This document shows positions 17,721-26,511 of a stretch of DNA of 64,000 nt, piece by piece (position 1 is the stretch's first letter; each line of letters starts with the position of its first letter). The notes beneath the pieces are model-generated. The model ran no database searches and was not told the origin of the DNA. It saw only the letters and a program-made list of their open reading frames with translations. A program made the translations under genes and the position numbers. The stretch is from positions 1 to 64,000 of the forward strand of contig JACKHT010000003.1 of assembly GCA_020638855.1 (NCBI GenBank). Reading direction: 5' to 3'. Origin of the DNA: Planctomycetota bacterium. GTDB lineage: Bacteria; Planctomycetota; UBA1135; GCA-002686595.

Positions 17721-19670
17721 CTAAGGTTGCCTGGTTTGTTGCAGTTTCCGGAGCATCTCATTCTGGGGCTCCAGGCGCAGGCCTTCGTCGAGGATTTGGG
17801 TCGCTCGATCCCTTTCCCCCATGCCATCGAGGGCAGAAATCAAGGTCGAACGGACCGTCATTTGGGTCGGATTTGCGGACAGAATGGGCTCTAAAAGGGC
17901 AATAACTTCACTTTTGCGCCCTGTCGCCCAATAGCGCTCCGCCAGCAGGCCCCACGGGCCTTCCCCAGGCTTGGACAACTCCACCGAGCGTAGCAGGGTT
18001 GCCTCGGCCTCGCTGTCCTGACCTGCCTGGGCCAGGGCCATGGCTAGGAACTCCCGGACCATCGCATCCCACTTGCGAGCCTCAGCTTGCGACTTCAGCT
18101 CCTCGATGGCCTGGTCCAGAACACCCCCCTCCAGGCTTGCATCCACGAGGTAGCGCAGGGTGGCCGGCTGGTCCGGATTGCGCCGCACGGCTTCGCGGTA
18201 CAGGGGCACGGCCGCAGCGGGCTTCCCGGCGGCGCGCAGGGCGTGGCCCCGCTCCACCAGCGAATTCACGTCCTTGGTGGCCAAGCGGGAGGCGATGGCC
18301 AGGTCCTCGAAGAAGGGTTCCTCTTCCCCCAGGATCATGTGCGCCCAGCCCCGCTCAACCCGCACCCGCGGCACCTCCGCCAAACCCCAGCGAATGACCC
18401 GATCGGCGCGCTGGATGACCTCCTGGGCCGTGGCGCGGATTTCGGGGGTCACCTCCGCCCGCTGGTTCGTGAACCAGCCATCGCGCACGGGGATCAGCGG
18501 CGCATAGGCCCGCTGGCACTGCCAGTCCGCATAGCGAATCCAACCCGAGTAGCCCCAAAAGGCGAAGACTCCGGTCATGACGACTAGGAATCCCACCCCA
18601 GCTCGGGTCAGATTTCCGGCATCCTTGAGCACCATGGGCGCGATTTGGACGCGCGCCTTTCGGAAGAGTTCGACGGTGCGCAGGGTCAAGAAGGCCAAGC
18701 ATCCCGCAAGCCCCAGACTCATGAGGAATGGGATGCGCCCGTACAATCCCCGGAACGCAAAGAAGGCCGCCAAGAACGCCACCGCGAGCACCAGCTCGTA
18801 GCCGAGACCGAAGCGGGGAGTGCGTTTGGTTTTGGATCGAACGGCGATCGCCGGTTTGCCCCACGACAGCGAGAGCGCCTCTTTGGGGCACACGCTGACA
18901 CAGTCCAAGCACTTCATGCAGCCCGGATCGACCACCATGCCGTACTTGCGCACTTCCACCGCAACCGCCACGTTCGACGTGCATGCGATCGTGCAGTGCC
19001 CGCAGCCTTCGCAATCGTCGTTGACGCGAATGCGCAGCGGAGCGAGCCGATCGGCCACGTTGAAAAAGGCCCCGTAAGGGCAGGCATAAGTGCAAAAACC
19101 CTTGGCCCCCAAGAAGTAGATCGTCGCAAAACCGGCTACCGCCAGGGTTAGGATCGAAATCGCGAGTCCCGGGAAAGTCGCCCAAAACTGCGTGGTTTCC
19201 AACTGGACCGTGACGGGCAAGTCGACCACCTTGTGGCGGATGCGCTCGACGAAGGGCCACAGGAACATGTAGAAGCCAGCGAAGAAAGGCACGGTCGCTA
19301 GCCAACGCGAGCGCAAGGGTCGCGGCGTGATGCCAATGCGCTTCATCAAGGCCGCGCACAAGTCTTGGATAGCCACCAGGTGGCAGGCCCAACCGCAGAA
19401 GAATCGACCCAAAACCAACGTGCTCAAAATCGCCAGCACGAAGAACACAAAGCCAGCGTTGATGATCGAACGCTTGCTGAATTCCATCGCCTCGCTGGGC
19501 TCCAAGGGCGAAACCGTGCGACCATGTTCCAGCCACAGGGCCACGTGGATTGCGATGGCCAAGTGGATCGCGACCAACACGAATACGCGCCAGCGGGTCG
19601 ACTTGGACTTGGCGATGCCCGTGCGCGCTACGGGACCTTTGGGGCGACAGCCCTTGGGGGGGGAACTCAC
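17721..19670 (-). CDS. NapH/NosR-like polyferredoxin membrane protein fused to TPR repeats
   Basis: 649 aa. Residues 1-200 hold about four transmembrane helices with the NapH-type CGWACH motif. Two 4Fe-4S ferredoxin motifs follow, CEGCGHCTIAC and CMKCLDCVSVCP. Further helices (about 270-310 and 350-370) precede a C-terminal region of about 260 residues with TPR-like repeats (VERGHALRAAGKPAAAVPLYREAVRRNPD). The electron-transfer half resembles proteins that shuttle electrons between quinol and periplasmic reductases; the TPR half should bind a partner. No obvious reductase neighbours it. The fusion is unusual in my knowledge of the family. Confidence 0.8.
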   Translation of the reverse strand: MSSPPKGCRPKGPVARTGIAKSKSTRWRVFVLVAIHLAIAIHVALWLEHGRTVSPLEPSEAMEFSKRSIINAGFVFFVLAILSTLVLGRFFCGWACHLVAIQDLCAALMKRIGITPRPLRSRWLATVPFFAGFYMFLWPFVERIRHKVVDLPVTVQLETTQFWATFPGLAISILTLAVAGFATIYFLGAKGFCTYACPYGAFFNVADRLAPLRIRVNDDCEGCGHCTIACTSNVAVAVEVRKYGMVVDPGCMKCLDCVSVCPKEALSLSWGKPAIAVRSKTKRTPRFGLGYELVLAVAFLAAFFAFRGLYGRIPFLMSLGLAGCLAFLTLRTVELFRKARVQIAPMVLKDAGNLTRAGVGFLVVMTGVFAFWGYSGWIRYADWQCQRAYAPLIPVRDGWFTNQRAEVTPEIRATAQEVIQRADRVIRWGLAEVPRVRVERGWAHMILGEEEPFFEDLAIASRLATKDVNSLVERGHALRAAGKPAAAVPLYREAVRRNPDQPATLRYLVDASLEGGVLDQAIEELKSQAEARKWDAMVREFLAMALAQAGQDSEAEATLLRSVELSKPGEGPWGLLAERYWATGRKSEVIALLEPILSANPTQMTVRSTLISALDGMGERDRATQILDEGLRLEPQNEMLRKLQQTRQP

Positions 19671-20128
19671 GCGCCTATCTTAGGCCCATGCCGGGGCGCA
19701 CCGGAACCACCGTGCGGTTGGCTTTGCGATCTCAGGCCGAACGCTTAGCCCGACGCCTTCCGATCTCGGGGGCCCGATTGGACACCCGGATGGACACCCG
19801 GCAGGACACCCGGCTGGGGCTCGCGCAGCCCGCAAAGCTGTCTCGATTCTTGCCAAACGACCCGCCCGGGCCACTGCTTGGACTGAAACCCGAAGGCCCG
19901 GCACCCGTAGGGCTGGTTGGGCGAATAGGTGACCAAGAAATGACGACAACCCAAACATTGGGAGCGCACTTGAAGGTCGGGGGTCGGTACCATAGAAACT
20001 CGGTTGCTCCCCGGGTTATCGGGCCCCTGGGGCAATGGCCAAAACCCCCGAGCGGGGGGGCAGGCCTCCTGGACCCGTTAGGGAGACCGGGAACCACACC
20101 GCTTGGCTTCAGACCCTAGGATCTTTCT
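19671..20128. other. Intergenic region between divergent genes; no gene seen
   Basis: 458 bp between the divergently transcribed polyferredoxin and Sel1-repeat genes. It must contain both promoters, but I see no clear consensus elements. The open frames here are Pro/Arg-rich and composition-driven. A 12-bp tandem repeat (19779-19814) is the only structured element. Confidence 0.5.
19779..19814. repeat. 12-bp tandem repeat, three copies
   Basis: Three adjacent units TGGACACCCGGA, TGGACACCCGGC and AGGACACCCGGC differ by one base each. They sit inside the divergent promoter region between the polyferredoxin and Sel1-repeat genes. This may be replication slippage or an operator array; the period is close to but not exactly one helical turn. 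Confidence 0.8.
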
Positions 20129-21511
20129 TTGAGTCGCCGCGAAGAGATCACCCAACTGCGCCAAGCCGCCCTCGATGGGGCGCCCCAAGCCCAATACGAC
20201 TTGGCTTGTGCCTATTCGGACGGGAACGGAGTCCCCAAGAACCAACGCACGGCCTTTCGCTGGTTTGACAAGGCCGCCCAAGCGGGCGATGCCGAAGCGA
20301 TGACTGCGGTGGGCTACTGCCTGCTCAACGGGGAAGGGGTCGAACTCGACGAAGCCGCAGCGGTCGTCTGGTTCCAGAAGGCCAAAGAGGCGGGGTCCGC
20401 CGATGCCGATCGCTACCTGACCGGTTGTCGGCTGTATGGCCAAGGTGTACCGCAGGACCTCGAGGGTGGTCTGGTTGAAGCCAAGGAGTTGTTCGAGATC
20501 ACTCAGGATCCCGAGTACGCCTACTTGCTCGCCTGCGCCTACTCGGATTTGGTCCTCGATGAAGAACAAGCCAGCCAATGGCACACCCAAGCCGCCAACC
20601 TTGGCCACGACGAGTCGATGGTTTGGATGGGTTACTTCTACCGCTACGGGATCGGAGTCCAGCGCGACCTGAAACTCGCTTTCGAGTGGTACAAGCGCGC
20701 GGCGGATGCGGGCAACGATGCCGGTATGGAAAACCTAGCCGTGTGCTACCAACACGGTGAAGGCGTACCCCAAGACTTGGAGCGCGCCTACGACTGCCGT
20801 TTGGAAGCCGCCAACATGGGTCATCCGGTCAGCAAGCGTTGGCTGGGCAAGCATCTGATCCATGGGGCGGGTGTCGATCCCGATCCCGAGCGAGGGATCG
20901 ACATGCTTGAGGAACTCGCCCAGGAGGACGCGGCCGCCTGCATGATGCTGGGCGAGGTGTACTACTACGGCGAAGGCGTCGAGACCGACCTAGCCTTAGC
21001 CACCAGCTGGTTTGAGCGCGCCGCCAAGGGGGACATGCCCGAGGCATTGACCTTCCTGGGTACCATGGCTTGGTACGGCGAAGGCGGCCCCAAGGACCCG
21101 GCCCTGGCGGAACGCCTGTACCAAGAAGCCGCCGAAAAGGGCGAGCCCCAGGCTCTGTACAACCTCGCGTTCCTGCTGGAAGGGCGTGGGGAAATGGGAC
21201 CCGCCCACGAGGCTCTCGAACGGGCTGCAGCGATGGGGCACGGTCCCTCGGCATGTTTGCTGGCCCAGCGTTGCCTCGACGGCGAAGCGGGCGAACCCGA
21301 TGTGGAACAGGCGGTCCGCTATCTGGAGCCTTCGGTGGCTGAGGAAGATCCCGACGCCCTCTACATGCGCGCCGAGATGTTGCGCGATGGAGTGGGATGT
21401 GACGCGGACCTCAAGAGCGCCATGGAACTGTTCCACCTAGCCCAAATCCAAGGGCGCGATACTCGCGTGGAGCGCGGAATCCTGCGCCGCAAGCTGCGCG
21501 GCATGTCCTGA
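20129..21511 (+). CDS. Sel1-like repeat (SLR/TPR) protein
   Basis: 460 aa with a TTG start. Almost the whole protein consists of about eleven Sel1-like repeats of 36 residues with the pattern A...YDLACAYSDGNGVPKN and AFEWYKRAADAGN. No signal peptide is evident, so it is probably cytosolic. Sel1 proteins are helical solenoids acting as adaptors in complexes; the specific partner is unknown. No catalytic domain is present. A perfect 15-bp hairpin follows 100 bp after the stop. Confidence 0.88.
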   Translation: MSRREEITQLRQAALDGAPQAQYDLACAYSDGNGVPKNQRTAFRWFDKAAQAGDAEAMTAVGYCLLNGEGVELDEAAAVVWFQKAKEAGSADADRYLTGCRLYGQGVPQDLEGGLVEAKELFEITQDPEYAYLLACAYSDLVLDEEQASQWHTQAANLGHDESMVWMGYFYRYGIGVQRDLKLAFEWYKRAADAGNDAGMENLAVCYQHGEGVPQDLERAYDCRLEAANMGHPVSKRWLGKHLIHGAGVDPDPERGIDMLEELAQEDAAACMMLGEVYYYGEGVETDLALATSWFERAAKGDMPEALTFLGTMAWYGEGGPKDPALAERLYQEAAEKGEPQALYNLAFLLEGRGEMGPAHEALERAAAMGHGPSACLLAQRCLDGEAGEPDVEQAVRYLEPSVAEEDPDALYMRAEMLRDGVGCDADLKSAMELFHLAQIQGRDTRVERGILRRKLRGMS

Positions 21512-21610
21512 GCGGACCCGGGCTCACCCGACCGTTCTCATCCCTTGGTGCAGGGCTGCGGCCCGATCGTCGCCACGTAGGGTTCGGGCCCAGGTCCAGC
21601 CCCAACAAGA

Positions 21611-21648
21611 GTCCCCGCATCCAACGCTTTGCGGTTGGATGCGGGGAC
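21611..21648. terminator. Perfect 15-bp stem hairpin between convergent genes
   Basis: GTCCCCGCATCCAAC (21611-21625) pairs perfectly with its complement at 21634-21648 around an 8-nt loop. It lies between the stop of the Sel1 gene (21511) and the stop of the minus-strand secreted-protein gene (21676), so it can stop transcription from both sides. No long T tract. Confidence 0.8.
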
Positions 21649-21675
21649 GATGCTAGGCGCTGGGCCCTCGGGCGA

Positions 21676-24207
21676 TCACTCCAAAGTGATGCTCACCGCG
21701 TCGGTGAAGTTGCTCGCGCCGCCGTTTTCGCGGTGCCATGCCTGGAAGTTCCAAACGTCTCCCGCGAAGACGGTGACGTTGCCGCCGGGGCCGCGGTAGG
21801 AAGCCGGCCCGATGTTGAGGCTGGCCGTACCGGTACCTGCGGTAAAGAACACTTCCAACGGTTGGTTGTAGCGACCGAGGGGACCCCCGATCAGGCATTG
21901 CACGCCGTTGCTCACCGTGATGGTTCCAAAGCCACCCTCACCCGCGAGAAAATAGCCGAACTGGTTGAGGGGCATGTTGGTGGCCGACAGCGTCTTCACA
22001 CCCAAGACGCTCGGATCCCCAAAGGCAATGATGTGGCCATAGTCCCCGGTACTGTTCGGGTTGCCCGTGCAGTATTGGTATCCGGCGATCGGGCTGAAGC
22101 CTTGGTAGGAAACGTTGCCCCGGGTCCGCCACACGGAGCCATCCCAGTTGCCGAAAGCCGAAGCCGTTTGCCGGCTGGAATAGTTGCCTCCCGAGAAGCG
22201 GCCCGCACAGCAGGTACGGTAGCCGGTTATGAAGGGGGTGCTGCCCAAATTCAACTTGCGCTCACTGACTCCAAAGTGCCCGGTGGAGACCAGGTCAAAC
22301 TTGGTTTGGTAGTTGTAGTACACGCCCAGCGTGGGGTTCCACTCCATGTAGCTGCAGATGAAGTTGTCGGAGCTTGTTGCGATGCTACCGTTGTACTTCG
22401 AGATCCCCGAGATGGGTTGGTGCTCGCGAGTCGTGATCGATTGCACATCAAAGTAGGAATCCCGGTCCATCCCGTACCACCAGATCTGCGGACCGTAGAA
22501 TCCGGTGAAGTTTCCGATGATGCAGTAGGTGGCGTCGCCGTTGTACGGCCCGGGCACCGCCGAAAGACCGTCCGAAACGTCGACGGACAGCAAAGTCCAG
22601 TTGTTGCTGATCGTGTACAAGGGTGAGTACGCGTGCAGCAGGGTGTTGTCATCCGCGTATCGTGCGCTGTTGATGGCGTCGAGACCCGAGGCAAGCTCGC
22701 GACTGCCGAAAGCGACGCGCCATTCGGCGTTTGCCGCTTGTCCAGAGGACTTGGAGATCGCCGGATTGGTGAAGGACTTGGTGGAGTCCACCGTCATGAA
22801 CTCGGTGGCCCCGACTGTTGGAGCTACGGTGGTGCTGTGAGGGTTGGTAGGGATCACCGTGGTGCTCCGAACTCCAGAGAAGCCCTGAGTGTAGAAATCC
22901 CGTTCCCAAACCACTTTGAAAAGCGACGTGCCTTGGGACTTGCCACCGACGTCGGGGTTCAGGTTTTGGTAGGAGTTGGTCACGGCTTCGCCGACCTGAA
23001 CGGTTGGGCTCAGCGCGAGCGTACCGGCTTCGATGGAACGGCACCATACGGCGTCACCCGTCGTGTCGGTGTAGGTTGCCACCATCAAGAACGTGTTCGT
23101 CGCGTTGTCGTTGGCAATCGCCGGGTCGTTCCAGTTTCCACTGGTGAAGTCGACCCAACCGCCGGCAATGTACCCACCGGATCCGCTGTATTTCTCCATA
23201 CGGATGTCATGGTCCCCGGTGGCGTAGTTGCTTTGGACCACATACAGGAAGCAGTCGTTGGAGAAGTCATAGGCCACATCCGGTCGAAGCTGCGTCTTGT
23301 CGTTGGCCGAGTAGATTCCATAGGTGGCCAAGATGGGATCGACCACAATCGGGTTGACGGCTTGGGCTAGCCATTGGCCGGGTACGGTCAATTCGATCGA
23401 GTGGTTCGCCACTCCGATCGGGATTTCCAGGCGAGTGCCCTTGGCATCCACCACGACGGCCTTTTGGTAGGTGACCCCACCGCGGTCATTGGACCAAGAC
23501 AGGCCCTGGGAGGTTTCTCCCCAGGCAAGTTCGGTGTCCACATCGAGGCGTAGGCGCAAATCGCCTTGTGAACCGGCCGCGTTCAGGACGAAGCTCTGCT
23601 CGACCGAATCGAGCGCAAAGTCGTAGCGGACGTCGACCGGACCCCGGTCGAGCACGAAACGTTCACCATCCCGAACGATGCTGGCTTCGGGGGTAAGGTC
23701 GAGTGCTTGACTCCCCAACTGCACCGAACCCAGTTGCAAACGGATCGGGTAGATCTGGGGGGCGTCCGAACCCATAAAGGGCACAAACGTGAACCCGTTG
23801 GGACCTGCGCTGGCCTTGTAGTTGGTTCCCAGGGCCCAATGAACGCCGTTTTGCAGGTCGTAGTACACCTTGCTTTGCGGCGGGAAAGCGTCGATCGAAA
23901 GCGGATCGCCGTTCCCATCGGGGCTTGTCGTCGAATCGAACAGTTCGGGGGTCGGCACCACCGGAGTCAACCGGGTGGCGTATTCCTGGGCCACATAGCC
24001 GGTTTCCCCGGGCTGGATATCCACCCGTCGAACCTCCTGGGGAGTTGTATCGGGGCGGCTAAGGATTTGGGGGTTGGTGGCATCCGTATAAGGGACGGCC
24101 ACGGATTGGGTCTGGGGGGCCGATTGTGCGAGGGCAGCCGAAGCCAAAGCCGTCGAGATGATGGCCAACCAAGAACCCCTTAGGGTTGAGGTATACGTGA
24201 GAGACAT
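21676..24207 (-). CDS. Large secreted protein with C-terminal WNFQ-type module, unknown function
   Basis: 843 aa with a signal peptide (about 1-28, ending ALA-QS). The middle (about 290-700) resembles beta-propeller or repeat-containing exported proteins: DVAYDFSNDCFLYVV, WNDPAIAND, NPDVGG and similar motifs describing blades. The last about 130 residues (NQFGYFLAG, CLIGGPLGRYN, DVWNFQAWHRENG, NFTDAVSITLE) match the C-terminus of the secreted protein at 15957. Cysteines are few. I infer an extracellular surface protein; no enzymatic signature is recognised. Confidence 0.72.
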   Translation of the reverse strand: MSLTYTSTLRGSWLAIISTALASAALAQSAPQTQSVAVPYTDATNPQILSRPDTTPQEVRRVDIQPGETGYVAQEYATRLTPVVPTPELFDSTTSPDGNGDPLSIDAFPPQSKVYYDLQNGVHWALGTNYKASAGPNGFTFVPFMGSDAPQIYPIRLQLGSVQLGSQALDLTPEASIVRDGERFVLDRGPVDVRYDFALDSVEQSFVLNAAGSQGDLRLRLDVDTELAWGETSQGLSWSNDRGGVTYQKAVVVDAKGTRLEIPIGVANHSIELTVPGQWLAQAVNPIVVDPILATYGIYSANDKTQLRPDVAYDFSNDCFLYVVQSNYATGDHDIRMEKYSGSGGYIAGGWVDFTSGNWNDPAIANDNATNTFLMVATYTDTTGDAVWCRSIEAGTLALSPTVQVGEAVTNSYQNLNPDVGGKSQGTSLFKVVWERDFYTQGFSGVRSTTVIPTNPHSTTVAPTVGATEFMTVDSTKSFTNPAISKSSGQAANAEWRVAFGSRELASGLDAINSARYADDNTLLHAYSPLYTISNNWTLLSVDVSDGLSAVPGPYNGDATYCIIGNFTGFYGPQIWWYGMDRDSYFDVQSITTREHQPISGISKYNGSIATSSDNFICSYMEWNPTLGVYYNYQTKFDLVSTGHFGVSERKLNLGSTPFITGYRTCCAGRFSGGNYSSRQTASAFGNWDGSVWRTRGNVSYQGFSPIAGYQYCTGNPNSTGDYGHIIAFGDPSVLGVKTLSATNMPLNQFGYFLAGEGGFGTITVSNGVQCLIGGPLGRYNQPLEVFFTAGTGTASLNIGPASYRGPGGNVTVFAGDVWNFQAWHRENGGASNFTDAVSITLE

Positions 24208-24634
24208 GAAAGCACGGACTCCAAGTTGAGTTTGCCGGGAACGGAGGGAACTCCAACGTTCGCCGGATCAAAAGGCGTGAATCATGCATCCTCACCATCA
24301 ACATTTTGTGGATTTCGCGAAGGCTCGCTCATCGCTCGAAATCCTTGACAAGTCACACCGAAGCCACGTTTCCGCGCTCAGCGTAGGGAATTGCAAATTG
24401 GCAATCCTTCCTGTGGGGATCGTTCGCAATGCCTAGCGGGGAATCATATCCAGCTGCAAAGGAGGAATGCAGGTGCCCCATCGAAAGCCGATTCCATGGG
24501 CATCCCCTTTGGACTTGGGCCGACCGCTCCTTCCAAGAACGGACCTTGATGCGGCGCGACAGCACCGTCCTTGGCAACCCGCTCCAACGCAGCTGCGCGC
24601 GGTCATTGGAACGCCCCTAGGCGAAGACATCCCG
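24208..24634. other. Intergenic region upstream of large secreted-protein gene; no gene seen
   Basis: 427 bp, lower in GC than its surroundings. It contains the upstream region of the minus-strand secreted-protein gene and follows the end of the small gene at 24635. I see only a short ATTGC/GCAAT inverted repeat at 24390-24405. No supported coding frame. Confidence 0.5.
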
Positions 24635-24823
24635 TCAGCTGTGCCCGTGTCCTTTGAAGATGATCCTCATCATCTTGAGGTTGATCACCAAGTAGCGCCA
24701 AATCTGGTAGGGCAGGAATACGCGGATGAAGCGCGTCCAACCGGTCGGTTTGGTGGCGAAGCGTTCCTCTTCGGAAGGGCGCCAGCTCTGCCTTTCCGCC
24801 GGGTTTGTGGCTTGGTTGGTCAT
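24635..24823 (-). CDS. Small hydrophobic protein downstream of SQR-like flavoprotein
   Basis: 62 aa. The N-terminal half is polar; the C-terminal half (TRFIRVFLPYQIWRYLVINLKMMRI, given here in part) is hydrophobic and basic, suggesting a membrane-associated helix, and ends in HGHS. It starts 13 bp after the stop of the SQR-like gene, in the same direction, so the two are likely one transcript. It may be a membrane anchor or small subunit of the flavoprotein. The family is not recognised with certainty. Confidence 0.6.
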   Translation of the reverse strand: MTNQATNPAERQSWRPSEEERFATKPTGWTRFIRVFLPYQIWRYLVINLKMMRIIFKGHGHS

Positions 24824-24836
24824 GGTAGAACCTTGT

Positions 24837-26294
24837 TCACTCGGGAATCATGGCCCAGCCCGGACGGAGCTTGGCTTTGTGCAGGAATAGGTGGTGTAGG
24901 CCGATCTTGATCCAGTGGCCTGCGAGCCCGATCTCCCCGTAGGTGAGGTCGGTATCGCGTCCGTAGTCGGGGTAGCGTTCGAAGTCCGGGACGATGGGGT
25001 AGACCACCATCGAAGCGGCAGTCCCCGTAAAGGGATTGGCACCTGCCGAGGCCACGCAGGCGGCCCCCATTTCGGCCATCGAAGCTCTCTGGGGCGCTTT
25101 CGAGCTGCCTTGAATGCGGTTGACGATGGTTCTGGCCACGGCCTTTCCGATGATGGCCGAAGGCATTCCCGTGCGCGGCGGCGTGGGGGAAATGGCCGTC
25201 CCCGTTTTGCTGGTGCGCGGCCTGGAGATCGCGTGTGGCGGCGCAAAGGCAATCCCAACCGCAAACACGTTGTCGTAGCTTGGATTCTGATAGGTGCTGG
25301 GCCAGTCGCGGGCGCGCCATTCCTCATACGACTTGCTGGCGTAGTCAGCATCCACTTTCATGAAGCCGTTGGGAGCAAAGAGCCTGGACGTGATGTCGGT
25401 CCCCTGGCGATCTTGGGCCAGCATCCCCACGCCCGAAAAGGGCGGCAGCAGCATGGCGAAGTCAAAGTCGATTTGACGCTGATCGCCCTCGAGGTTTTCG
25501 TAGTAGGCACGCCCCGGGTCGACTTTCTGCACGTGCGAGCGCGTGATCCAATGCAGCCCACGCTCGGCGAACAACGATTCGGTGAAGATTTTGGACGGTG
25601 TCACATAGCCGCCGTACTTGAGGTGCATGCCGCCCATGCCAAAGTCACCCAATTCGTACTCGTTGGAGATCCATACGATCTCCGCCTTGTCGCGCACCTT
25701 GCGCCGACGCAGTTCGAATTCGAGGTTGACGATGTATTCGAACGCGGCTCCCTGGCAGGTGCACATGCCATGCCCGGTGCCCACCAGGAAACGCTGCTTC
25801 TCGCCGCGGCGCATGCGAGCCACCGATTCATCGAGGGCGTGCGAGGTTTCGGTTGCGTGGCTCTCGGTGCAGACCGAGTAGCTGTTGCCACCTTCGGGGC
25901 CCAGGCCTGGGGTGGCTTCGAACTTCAGCTTGGGTCCCGTTGCGTTGATCAAGTAGTCGTACGGAACGCGCGTCTGGGTGCCGGCCGAGGTGCCGAGGGT
26001 CGATTCGACTACTACGTAAGGGCTCGACGAGTCCGCGCTGCCTTCCGGATGGATGGAAACCGCCTTGGCTTGGACAAACTCGATGCCCGCCTTGGCGTAG
26101 ACCGGCGCCAACTCAAACACGACCTTGTGCTCGGGCATCAACCCTATGCCGACCCAGATGTTGGAGGGGATCCAGTTGTACGTGGGCTTGGGCGACACCA
26201 CGGTCACGCTGTGCTCCTTGCCCAGCCAGCGCCGGGCAAAGCTGGCTGCCGTGTGACCGGAAACACCTGCACCAAGGATGACGACTCGTGCCAT
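24837..26294 (-). CDS. Sulfide:quinone oxidoreductase-like FAD flavoprotein
   Basis: 485 aa from ATG 26294, directly before the FAD-binding Rossmann motif VVILGAGVSGHTAA. YDYLINATGPKLKF, a CTC motif in GHGMCTCQG, a conserved IGKAVARTI and a distal Cys (GAACVAS) follow the layout of sulfide:quinone oxidoreductases and flavocytochrome c sulfide dehydrogenases, which use paired cysteines near the flavin. The C-terminal about 70 residues are hydrophobic or amphipathic, fitting peripheral membrane binding. Likely role: electron transfer from sulfide or a similar donor to quinone. A 62-aa gene follows immediately. Confidence 0.78.
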   Translation of the reverse strand: MARVVILGAGVSGHTAASFARRWLGKEHSVTVVSPKPTYNWIPSNIWVGIGLMPEHKVVFELAPVYAKAGIEFVQAKAVSIHPEGSADSSSPYVVVESTLGTSAGTQTRVPYDYLINATGPKLKFEATPGLGPEGGNSYSVCTESHATETSHALDESVARMRRGEKQRFLVGTGHGMCTCQGAAFEYIVNLEFELRRRKVRDKAEIVWISNEYELGDFGMGGMHLKYGGYVTPSKIFTESLFAERGLHWITRSHVQKVDPGRAYYENLEGDQRQIDFDFAMLLPPFSGVGMLAQDRQGTDITSRLFAPNGFMKVDADYASKSYEEWRARDWPSTYQNPSYDNVFAVGIAFAPPHAISRPRTSKTGTAISPTPPRTGMPSAIIGKAVARTIVNRIQGSSKAPQRASMAEMGAACVASAGANPFTGTAASMVVYPIVPDFERYPDYGRDTDLTYGEIGLAGHWIKIGLHHLFLHKAKLRPGWAMIPE

Positions 26295-26511
26295 GGGATG
26301 GGTCCTCGAGGGGGGGCTGGGCCTACCGGCCGCTGCCCGCATGCGCGCCACCTGGGGGCCAACGTCGGTACAGGAGCGGAATCGCCCCAGTAACCACCGC
26401 CACCAACCCAAAGATGGGGGCTCCACTCCTTGGAGACCGACGGAATTCCAAGGTTCCCGCAAAGCGGTAAGAACCGGCCGCTGGGTCCCGACCCCACCTG
26501 GGACCTGCGGC

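Noticed and set aside
16062..17894. 610-codon plus-strand open frame opposite the secreted-protein gene
   Set aside because: The product is low in complexity (Val/Gly/Arg/Ala rich) and crosses a gene boundary; the minus-strand frame has a signal peptide and a module shared with another gene.
19550..20119. Plus-strand open frame in the divergent intergenic region
   Set aside because: Begins inside the polyferredoxin gene and has Pro/Arg-rich, repeat-derived sequence with no homology features.
24915..26393. 492-codon plus-strand open frame opposite the SQR-like gene
   Set aside because: Gly/Arg/His-rich shadow with no motif; the opposite strand encodes a clear FAD enzyme.
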